A DNA stretch of 9,435 nt from an uncultured Candidatus Altimarinota bacterium (lineage in GTDB: Bacteria > Patescibacteriota > Gracilibacteria > BD1-5 > UBA6164): contig CALMDL010000201.1 of the NCBI GenBank assembly GCA_937864995.1, positions 1 through 9,435 of the forward strand. Direction: 5' to 3'. The translations under genes and the position numbers were made by a program. This document shows positions 1 through 7,413 of this stretch, one piece after another (position 1 is the stretch's first letter; every line of letters begins with the position of its first letter). Below the pieces are notes generated by a model. The model was not told the DNA's origin. It did no database searches and worked only from the letters and a program-made list of their open reading frames with translations.

Positions 1-38
1 AAAAAATAAATAAAAGCTTTGCCTTTTATTTATTTTTT
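1..38 (+). terminator. Intrinsic terminator of an upstream gene
   Basis: A perfect 16-bp hairpin pairs 1-16 (an A-rich arm ending AAAAG) with 23-38 (CTTTT followed by a T-rich arm), with loop CTTTGC at 17-22. The T-run continues to 39. This looks like a rho-independent terminator for a gene lying left of the window. It also works in reverse orientation because the left arm is A-rich. The arm could extend further left than the window shows. It sits immediately before the flavin operon promoter and so insulates that operon. Confidence 0.65.
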
Positions 39-40
39 TA

Positions 41-46
41 TATAAT
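41..46 (+). promoter_or_regulatory. Predicted -10 element of the riboflavin operon
   Basis: A perfect TATAAT lies 32 bases upstream of the riboflavin synthase start codon. The hexamer 17 bases upstream (18-23, TTTGCC) is a poor -35 and falls in the loop of the preceding terminator, so the promoter may depend on the -10 or on an activator. The same TATAAT plus the following dyad occurs before the malic enzyme gene, which supports its being a real promoter. Confidence 0.5.
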
Positions 47-65
47 CACTATAGTTTATATAGTA
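47..65. promoter_or_regulatory. Candidate operator dyad before the flavin operon
   Basis: CACTATA (47-53), spacer GTTTA (54-58) and TATAGTA (59-65) form an inverted repeat with 6 bp of perfect pairing (ACTATA/TATAGT). It starts directly after the TATAAT and would cover the transcription start. Positions 41-64 match 7360-7383 before the malic enzyme gene at 22 of 24 bases, with identical spacing. A repressor bound here would block transcription. The regulator is not encoded in the window and is unknown. Confidence 0.5.
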
Positions 66-78
66 ATAAAAATATAAT

Positions 79-657
79 ATGTTTTCTTGAATTATAGAAA
101 ATAAGACCCGTATTTTAGGTATAGATAATTGAACTTTTACTGTTGAAAATATATTTAAAACTCCGTTAAAACAAGGTATAAGTGTGGCTCATGATTGAGC
201 TTGTATGACTATCATAGATAGTGATGAAAAAAAATATAGTTTCTTTGTAATGCAAGAATCTATTAAAAAAACTAACTTTAAAACAAAAAAAATCTGAGAT
301 TTTTTTAATGTCGAGTGAAGTCTAAAACTGAGTGATACTATGGATTGACACTTTGTTTCTGGTCATGTTGATACTACTTGAATAGTTGAAAAAATAATTG
401 AAAACAGTGATGGTTCAAAATACTATTTTGTAAAATATAATGAAAAATACAATAATTTAGTGATAGAAAAATGAAGTATTACTATAAATTGAGTTAGTTT
501 AACAGTTGTAGAAGATGGAAAAAATTATTTAAGTGTTTCAATTATTCCACATACTCAAACAATAACAAATATCTGACTTTTAAAAATTTGAGATACAGTT
601 AATTTAGAATTTGATATTCTATGAAAATATATAAATAAATTACAATCTAATAAATAA
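79..657 (+). CDS. ribE: Riboflavin synthase, alpha subunit
   Basis: This enzyme (RibE, called RibC in E. coli) dismutates two 6,7-dimethyl-8-ribityllumazine molecules to riboflavin plus the pyrimidine precursor, in the cytoplasm. The 192-residue product has the two lumazine-binding barrel repeats of the family. The N-terminal repeat starts MFSGIIE and has DGACMTI at 39-45. The family motif DGHFVSGHVD is at 89-98. The second repeat has GSITINGVSLTV near 132-143 and IPHT at 156-159. Length is close to the usual 200-220 residues. Many glycines are TGA, including G4 and G90, so the gene looks broken under the standard code. The ATG gives the family-typical N terminus, so the start is secure although there is no Shine-Dalgarno sequence. 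It is first in the operon, and lumazine synthase starts 4 bases after its stop. Confidence 0.96.
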
Positions 658-661
658 AAAT

Positions 662-1120
662 ATGTCTAACTATAAAATGCAAATTTGAGATTATTCAAAA
701 CTTGATAAAAATATGAAAATTGTTTTTGTAACTGCTGAATTTAACAGAGATTTTACAAAAGCATTAGAAGATGTAAATGAAAAATTATTGAAAGATAATT
801 GATTTAATAATGTAGAAAAATTTCTAGTTCCTGGAGCATATGAAATACCTGCTTTTGTAAAACTTGTAAAACAAAAATTAAATCCAGATTTAGTTATATG
901 TTTTTGAGTTGTTATTAGATGAGAAACTACTCATTATGAAATGGTAGCATGAGAATCTGCAAGATGAATTATGAATATAAGTATAGAAGATAATACTTCT
1001 ACAGCATATATAAATGGTATTTTAACATGTGAAAATGAAGAACAAGTAAAAGCTAGAATAAGCTCTACTTATGCATTATCATGATTAAATTTACTAAGTG
1101 AAAGAAAAAAAATAAGTTAA
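662..1120 (+). CDS. ribH: 6,7-dimethyl-8-ribityllumazine synthase
   Basis: Lumazine synthase condenses 5-amino-6-ribitylaminouracil with 3,4-dihydroxy-2-butanone 4-phosphate to give the substrate of the preceding gene product. The 152-residue protein matches the family's usual size. Visible motifs are the substrate-binding FN near 27-28, VPGAYEIP at 56-63, and GVVIRGETTHYE around 82-93, where H91 corresponds to the catalytic histidine of the usual GATPHFD-like motif. ESARG and NGILTCENEEQ follow. Several conserved glycines are TGA. The 4-base gap from the upstream stop implies translation from a shared transcript. The precursor-forming enzymes RibBA and RibD are not in the window. Confidence 0.96.
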
Positions 1121-1128
1121 AGTTTATT

Positions 1129-1148
1129 TCATAATTTATAAATTATGA
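1129..1148. repeat. Perfect 20-bp palindrome over a start codon
   Basis: The 18-bp core CATAATTTATAAATTATG (1130-1147) is its own reverse complement, and one more T/A pair extends it to 20 bp. Its right end is the ATG of the flavokinase fusion gene (1145-1147). As RNA it could fold into a short all-A/U hairpin that hides the start codon. As DNA it could be a protein-binding site. In sequence this AT-rich, chance is a real alternative. Confidence 0.4.
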
Positions 1149-1894
1149 TAAAAAAAATAAGGTGAGTTGTCGTAAAATGAAATCAAATAGGTAGAACTAT
1201 ATGATTTCCTACAGCAAATATAAATCTAGAAAAAGATTTTATTTCAGATTGAACATATAAAATAAATATAATTATTGAGTGAAAAATTTATTCAGGAGCT
1301 TGAAGTGCAAACAATACAAAAGCCTTATTTGAGAGTTTTATTTTTGATTTTAACGAAAGTATTTACGATAAAGAAATAGAAGTAATTATACTTGAAAAAA
1401 TAAGAGAAAATAAAACCTTTGCAAATTTTGAAGAACTAAAAAACCAAATAAAATCTGATACAAAAGAAATAAAAGAAAAAAATAATTATGTTCTTACATT
1501 TTGAACTTTTGATTTAGTACATGAATGACATAAATATTTTTTAAGTGAAGCAAAAAAATATTGAAATATACTTGTGACTATTCTTGCTACTGATAAAAAT
1601 ATAGAAAAGTTTAAAGGTAAAAAACCACTTTATACTATTGAAGAAAGAATTTCTCATATAAAAGAATTAAAAATTTCTGACATAGTATCTACTTGAGATG
1701 AAGAAAATCCATTAAAATGGATAGATATGTATTTACCAAAAGTTATTTGTTTAGGTTATGATCAAAAATGATTTAGTAATGATTTAGAAAATTACTTAAA
1801 AGAAAATAATTTAGATATAGAGATAATTAGAATAGAACCCTATAAAGAAAATATATATAAATCTAGTTTATTAAAAGAAAAATTAGATAAATAA
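1145..1894 (+). CDS. Riboflavin kinase fused to a RibL-like FMN adenylyltransferase (RibF equivalent, domains swapped)
   Basis: The 249-residue protein has two domains. Residues 1-105 are a bacterial/eukaryotic-type flavokinase: RGVVVKGNQIGRTIGFPTAN (6-25) carries the ATP/Mg-binding PTAN, and ESFIFDFNESIY (63-74) carries the likely catalytic glutamate E63. Residues 115-249 are a nucleotidyltransferase of the cytidylyltransferase-like class: LTFGTFDLVHEGH (117-129) with HxGH at 126-129, then a KGKKPLYTIEER segment, LGYDQ, and a C-terminal KSSLLK resembling the STSKI motif. The second domain resembles archaeal RibL FAD synthetase or TagD-type enzymes, not the N-terminal half of ordinary RibF. 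Normal bacterial RibF has the adenylyltransferase first and the kinase last. The kinase call and the operon position imply riboflavin to FMN; FMN to FAD is inferred for domain two, which could instead use CTP or another substrate. It is the last gene of the operon, 24 bases after ribH. Confidence 0.85.
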
Positions 1895-1920
1895 AAAAGA
1901 GCTAAAAGCTCTTTTTTATT
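1893..1920. terminator. Bidirectional terminator between the flavin operon and pitA
   Basis: An 11-bp perfect stem pairs 1893-1903 (AAAAAAGAGCT) with 1907-1917 (AGCTCTTTTTT) around an AAA loop. T-tracts follow in both orientations, so it can end both the flavin operon and the convergent phosphate transporter. The stem overlaps the operon's last stop codon (1892-1894) and stops 2 bases short of the pitA stop (1920-1922). Confidence 0.85.
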
Positions 1921-3359
1921 TATCTAATTATAATAAACCATAAAACCAAAAATATAAATCATGATAATAACATAGTTATTGGAAGAGTTAAAATCCAAGC
2001 AGTTAATATACTTTTAACTGTTCATCATCTAACTCAAGATTTATTTGGTCAAACACTCATAGTTCAAGCAACACTTGATGATAAAATATGAGTTGTACTT
2101 ACTGGTAAGTGAAATCTAGATGCCAATGTTATAGTAATTGCTGTTATTAATGCACTAGTTGTAGCTTGTGCATAATTCATATCTGTTTTTCCTATTTTTT
2201 CTCATATTGTTACTACAATTCTTTTCCGTCAAATCATAGTTCAAAGTCATAATGAAATAGAGATAAGTAATATAATCCAAATAGGAGCATAATTTATTAT
2301 TGATAATATAGAAGTAATATCAGTATCTATTTTATTATTTTCTATATTTCATAAATCACTATTAACAACAGAGACTAAATATAACCTAGAAGTATCATTT
2401 AAAACAGTTTTATTTAATATTTTTATATTATTTTTAAGAGTTAAGACATCTCTTCTTAAATCAATTTTACTGAAATCTCAAGTTGTATTTAATTTATGTT
2501 TTATATTTTTTATGTTTATAATAGTTTCATCCAATTTTTCTTTTTCATACTTATTTAACAAATCTCAATTTATAGAATTTAAACTTGTTTCAATAGAAAT
2601 TATATTTTTATTTATTTCTTCTTTATTAATATTTGGATTAATAGCAAAAATATTTGGAGCAAGTAAAACAAGTATAAGCATAGCTAATCAAACTCACTTT
2701 TGTCAGTCATTACTTCAATGTGCAAAACTTACCCATGCAGATGTCAAAATCAAAACTAAACGAAGTGATTTTTTTGGATGTTTTTGTTTTTTTGATGGAG
2801 TACTAAAATAATATCTTGATTTTATAAATCTATATGATAATAACATTATTAACGATGCTAAAATAAACCCTAGAAATGGTGAAAAAAGTAACGATTCAAT
2901 TACTTCAATTGCCTTTGCCCAATTAGGTATTATTTGAATATTTCAATTCATAGGAATAAATAACATAGAAATTGTCACTCACAAAATAGCTCATATTAAA
3001 GAATGTGAACTAGATGCTGGAATACCAAAATACCATGTAAGAAAATTCCAAATTATTGCAGATAAAAGTAATGAAACTACAACAATCACTCAAAATGAAG
3101 TTGATTGATAACTAATTGCTTCGAGTGGTAATAAATAAATTATAGCCATTGCAACTCATATTCATCATAAAAAAACTCATAAGAAATTCATAATTCATGC
3201 AATTAAAACTGCATATCTTGCTTTTAATGATTTTGTATATATCACTGGTGCAACTGCATTCGCAGTATCATGAAATCAATTTATAAATTCAAAAATAGCA
3301 ACTAGTAAAAGACATAAAACTAAAAAAATAAATACTGCTATGTCTATTCAAAAAATCAT
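1920..3359 (-). CDS. pitA: Low-affinity inorganic phosphate transporter, PiT family
   Basis: This 479-residue inner-membrane protein takes up phosphate (as metal-phosphate with protons in E. coli PitA). Both PiT signatures are present: [14 protein letters not shown] near 27-40 in the N-terminal half, and AHGSNDGQKGVGLAMLIL near 213-230. The C-terminal half has [23 protein letters not shown] (384-398), [17 protein letters not shown] (418-434) and a final hydrophobic helix. Hydrophobic segments alternate along the chain, and a hydrophilic, helix-prone stretch at about 240-350 separates the two PiT repeats, as in E. coli PitA. The resemblance to the proteobacterial protein is strong from memory. 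The ATG gives a plausible MIFGIDIAVF N terminus. The gene is transcribed alone between two bidirectional terminators. Glycines in both signatures are TGA. Confidence 0.94.
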
Positions 3360-3379
3360 AAAAATTTAATTAATAAATT

Positions 3380-3385
3380 ATTATA
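3380..3385 (-). promoter_or_regulatory. Possible -10 element of pitA
   Basis: TATAAT on the minus strand lies 20 bases upstream of the pitA start codon. No good -35 is visible at the normal distance. The surrounding DNA is almost pure A/T, so such hexamers arise easily. A promoter is expected here because a strong hairpin separates pitA from the gene upstream on the same strand. Confidence 0.3.
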
Positions 3386-3428
3386 TATATTAAACCATAT
3401 ATCTAATAATTTGTAAATTTTTTAGCTA

Positions 3429-3475
3429 TAAATAAATAAAAAACTTGTAAAAATTACAAGTTTTTTATTTATTTA
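3429..3475. terminator. Perfect 21-bp terminator hairpin after the large membrane protein gene
   Basis: Positions 3429-3449 pair perfectly with 3455-3475 around the loop AAAAT. The core is ACTTGTA/TACAAGT, flanked by A-rich and T-rich arms, so it can terminate in either direction. The stop codon of the minus-strand gene (3469-3471) lies within the hairpin arm, so the gene's last codons and the terminator overlap. Confidence 0.85.
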
Positions 3476-6400
3476 ATTTTAAATAGTACTTTATATGACA
3501 TTCAAATCATAGCATCTATTTTTTCAACAGACCTTGGATTTGTTTCAAAATAATTTTTATAAGGCATTAAATATGAAAAATCATTTTCATTTACTGCATT
3601 AGCTTCTAATAAACTATTTATAAATGTAGCACATGAAAGTTTCTTTTGTTGTCTATATATTTTTTCTCATTTTTCATCATAAGAATCATAATTTACTCAT
3701 GCTAGAATCATATATTCATCTATTTTTTTAGTTGTTTTATATCTATCTAAAGCAACTTTTAAACATATACTATCTGTTTCAACTAATTCTAAACTACTAG
3801 AATTAAAAGTTTTTAATAGATTTTCATATCTAGTTGTTAAATCATGTGTTTCTGATTGATCAATAGTAGCTGCATTCAAATCAACTAAAAGATATTTTAA
3901 TCAAAGTGTTTTAAATCTATCTATTGTTATACTATTGTTTTCTCAAAATATATAATCTGAAAAATTAAAAAGTAAACTGTCTTCTAAAAGTCTATTATTA
4001 TTTTCTGAAATATTATATTTTAAAAATGTTCAAATTCTATATATTTTTTCTTTGTTTTTATATTTATCACTTGGATTTTGTATATTTTTATAAAGATTTT
4101 CAAGTGATTTTTCTGCACTTATTTTAAAATCTTTATTACTTTTCAAAGTAATAAGTATATCAAAAATTTCATTTATATCTTTTTTTTCTATTTTTGCAAC
4201 TGCATTTAATATATCTTTACTTATATTTTCTTCTAAAAATTCTTTTCTTTTATTTTCATCTATATTTAAAGTAAAAAGTATTTTTTTATAATCACTATGA
4301 TATGCAAATATAGATGCAGCTTGGCTTAATTGTCATGTTTTAAACTCTTCATATGAAGCGTTTTTTAAATTATTAAAAGTATATGGAATAAGAGAATTAA
4401 TAAAATATATAGTAACAACACTCATAAATGCAACAGCACCTAAAAGTTTGAAAAGATAAATATTTTCTTCATCTGTTTCTTTATAACTAGTTATAAAAAA
4501 TGCACCAAGTCAGATCATTAATAAAAATGAAAAATACATTGTTATACCATACCAAACAATTCAAAAAGCTGAAATAAGCCATAGAAATGTATAAACAGAT
4601 GCAAAAACTAAATTTAATTTAAATATATAATTTAATTTTCATTCTTTTAATGTGAAAAGTAAGTATATAGTTGGTATAAAGAATCCCGCAAATATAAATA
4701 AATAACCTAATGGTAAATTAATTTTTGCAAAAAAATCTACTATTTTTCAATTTAAACTTCTATTCTCATTCCATATTTTATTAACTATTTCTATTTCTTC
4801 TTTTTTTGCATTATTTTCAATTAATATTTCATTTAATGTAACAATATCTCAAACAGCAAACAATGATGTATAACTATAAATAGAATTTAATTTTTTAACA
4901 TAAGTTAGATCTGATTCAATTAAAGAAGCACTTATCATTGTAAATCAAGAAGAAGTATTAATTCATTTTACTTTATCTTTTAAATCATTATAAAAACTTT
5001 TTACAACTTCATTTTTTAAAGCATTAAATTGAGTATTATAAACTTCTGTGAAATAAGAATCATAATTTTCAAGTAATTTTTTACTATTTTTTTCAAAAAT
5101 TAAATCAAATGCTTCTTGTGTTTTTACTTGAGATTTATTAATCTCATCCATACTTACTTGATTTGCTATTGACTGTATATATTCATTTGTTTTTTTATCT
5201 ATTTCTTCTTTTGTAATTCAAGTTTTAATAAGATCATCATTTATATAATTTGATATATTTATGTCATAAATATCATCATTTTTTCTAGAATCTTTAAATA
5301 CATAATTATTATTTGAAAGCACTCATACTAAACTTCAAGTTGAAACTCAATTAAAATTTGTATTATCTAAAACTTTTAAATTAGTTTGAAAATATGATAA
5401 AAATTGAACAAATGAAATAAATACAAAAAATAATGCATAATATTTTTTTCTGTAAGGTAAAAATATAAATATAAGAGGTAAAAATGCTAAAAATAAAAAT
5501 CATATATTAGTATATTCTCAAGTTTGATTTTTTTGCATTGATAAATTCCAAGGCATATAAACAAAATCAAGTATACCATTTTCATATCAAAAATATCTAA
5601 GTAAATCTTCATTTGTAGTTATAACATTTTCTTTTTTCCTTTGAGTATTTTTTGAAGTAGTAATTTTTTGCAATTCTTCATCACTATATATTTGTTTATA
5701 ATCTGGTAAGAAATCACCTGATTTTCATCATAAAATAGTTGATACATTTATATTTGGAAATGTTTCAATTATATTTTTAGTAAACCAAGGAGTAAGAATA
5801 ATAAAAAATCAAAGTAAAAGTAGTGATACTTCTTTTATATAAGATTTTCAAATTATTTTATCTTTTAATATTGAATATATAAGCAATATAAATCAAATAG
5901 AAATCGTAATTGAACCAAAAGTAGTTTCAAATCAAACAATAGAATTTGGATTAATAACTACATTCATCATTTTCCAAAGATTTCACATAGTGAAAATTCA
6001 AAAAAATAGAGATAAATATCAGATAAATCACAAAATTCATAATCTAGCAAAAGATATAAGTGATATAACAGAAACTAAAAGTAATAGTGCTGTAAATTTA
6101 ACAGAAAAAGAAAATCAAACAATTATTCAAATAATGAATAAATAAATAAATCCTGGATTTTTATTTTCTCTAATAAGTAAAAAATATTTATAAAGAAAAA
6201 ATAATGCTATAACTGTTATAAAAAATAAACCTTCATCTACTTTCATATCTTTAGTTGATTGAAATCAAACCATTGGAATAGATATAAAAATACTTGATAA
6301 TATAATAGGTAAATTAAAAAATGATTTTTTTGAAGGATTAATTGATTTTATTAAATTTGATAAAACAGTAACCAAAACAATAAAACTTAAAAATAATCCA

Positions 6401-7257
6401 GATATATTTAAATAAAAAGCTGAAACTGGTGTACCAAACATATATCAGATACCAGTAAAAGTTTGCCATGCATACATTGCTCAAAGTGATAATAAACTTC
6501 AAGCTTCTGCCATAAGATGTGGATAATTCATATATACTCACAAATCATCCCAACCAATTGGAAATGGTCTAATTATACTTATAAGTCAAACAGATAATAC
6601 TATAAATGAAAATATAGTAAAAAATTCTGTTGATAAAAATTTTAAATAACTTCATTCTTTTATATCAAAAGTAAAAGTTTGGTTAAAAATAGATTTTACT
6701 ATATCTAAAAATTCTTTATATGAGTAAATTAAAAATCATATTAAAATAGTAAAAACTATATATAAATTATATAGATTAAATAATCAAAAAATAACAACTA
6801 AACTTACAAAAGAAATAAATCATATTACTAACTCAAGCATCCAAAATACTCATTCTCAAAAATACTCTTTATTTGGTAATTTAGAAAGTATTTTTTTACC
6901 AAAAGAAGTTGAAATTAAAAAAATTAAAATAGGAAATATACTAAAAAATATAACCTTAAAAAATAATTCAAATCAAAAAGATATTGAATTTCAAGATAAT
7001 GAAAAAAAATAAAATGAAAGTATAAATAAATTTAAAACAAAAAATGAAATAATACTTTTAAAAGTAATAATTGCTTTTTCTTTTGATACTTCTAATTGAA
7101 AATATTTATACACAGAATAAATAATAGATATAATTATTACATACCCTAAATATCAATCAAAATTTTCATTGTGATTTGGAAATACAAAATAAAAATTAAA
7201 AAGTATAAAAAATGAAAATAAAAGCAATGCAAAGATTTTTAATAGATATGATACCAT
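3469..7257 (-). CDS. Giant multi-spanning membrane protein, probable GT-C family glycosyltransferase
   Basis: A single 1262-residue reading frame is intact once TGA is glycine. Residues 1-235 hold about seven hydrophobic segments. They are followed by RPFPIGWDDLGVYMNYPHLM (230-249), an acidic DD motif after a membrane helix, as expected for the first outer loop of GT-C enzymes (ArnT/PMT/oligosaccharyltransferase type). TKDMKVDEGLFF (335-346) and LTPWFTKN (488-495) also recall that class. More membrane segments run to about 625. A hydrophilic, lysine- and glutamate-rich helical stretch (about 635-840) follows, then four helices (about 845-957). The C-terminal outer domain (about 960-1262) contains YRIGTFLKY, LKYLLVDLNAATID (1120-1133) and DSICLKVALDRY. 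A lipid-linked sugar donor and a surface protein or glycan acceptor are inferred, not shown. Alternatives are a polymerase/ligase-like or purely structural membrane protein. I do not recognise a close family. Confidence 0.7.
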
Positions 7258-7293
7258 CTTTAAAAAATTAAAAAATATTTATATTGCATTGAT

Positions 7294-7299
7294 TTTATA
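7294..7299 (-). promoter_or_regulatory. Possible -10 element of the large membrane protein gene
   Basis: TATAAA on the minus strand lies about 37 bases before the start codon at 7257, with only a weak candidate -35 (TTCTTG) 17 bases upstream. Alternative minus-strand TATAAT hexamers occur at 7349-7354 and 7354-7359, next to the malic enzyme promoter and operator. The divergent promoters may therefore be back to back. The choice cannot be made from sequence alone. Confidence 0.2.
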
Positions 7300-7359
7300 T
7301 ATAGTAAAAATTAAAACAAGAAAAAGTTTTGATTTTATGTTAAAAAACATTATATTATA

Positions 7360-7365
7360 TATAAT
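7360..7365 (+). promoter_or_regulatory. Predicted -10 element of the malic enzyme gene
   Basis: A perfect TATAAT lies 48 bases upstream of the malic enzyme start. No strong -35 is visible; TGTTAA at 7338-7343 with a 16-base spacer is the nearest candidate. The identical arrangement of TATAAT abutting the CACTATA dyad is found before the flavin operon, which is the main support. Confidence 0.5.
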
Positions 7366-7384
7366 CACTATACATTATATAGTG
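7366..7384. promoter_or_regulatory. Candidate operator dyad before malic enzyme
   Basis: CACTATA (7366-7372), spacer CATTA (7373-7377) and TATAGTG (7378-7384) form a perfect 7-bp inverted repeat directly downstream of TATAAT. It is the better-conserved twin of the dyad at 47-65. It lies in the 156-base space between the divergent membrane protein and malic enzyme genes, so a bound factor could affect both. The rest of that space is featureless A/T-rich DNA. Confidence 0.55.
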
Positions 7385-7413
7385 AAATATAAATTAATAT
7401 TTAAAAATAATAT

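Noticed and set aside
1..78. FMN riboswitch before the flavin operon
   Set aside because: The space between the predicted transcription start and ATG is only about 25 bases and no RFN-element motifs are present.
79..657. Multiple TGA stops suggesting a pseudogene
   Set aside because: Every TGA is at or near a conserved glycine; no frameshift is needed and all motifs are intact.
1145..1894. Plain RibF annotation
   Set aside because: The domain order and nucleotidyltransferase class do not match RibF; only the flavokinase half is shared.
2512..2811. A 99-codon plus-strand open frame opposite pitA
   Set aside because: It lies antisense to a clear PiT transporter; its apparent length reflects the low stop density opposite the TGA-glycine, lysine-rich central loop. 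No recognisable motif.
4284..4298. Third copy of the promoter motif (TATAATCACTAT)
   Set aside because: It lies inside the large membrane protein coding sequence and lacks the TATAGT right half-site; another CACTATA at 5682-5688 also lacks it.
3697..5151. Small separate proteins at 3697-3879 and 4963-5151 (minus)
   Set aside because: They are in frame with the 1262-residue gene and are only pieces between TGA codons; with TGA as glycine they merge into one frame.
7366..7384. NrdR box
   Set aside because: The half-site resembles the NrdR palindrome CACTATA/TATAGTG, but here a 5-base spacer separates the halves (about half a helical turn) and there is no second box or ribonucleotide reductase gene.
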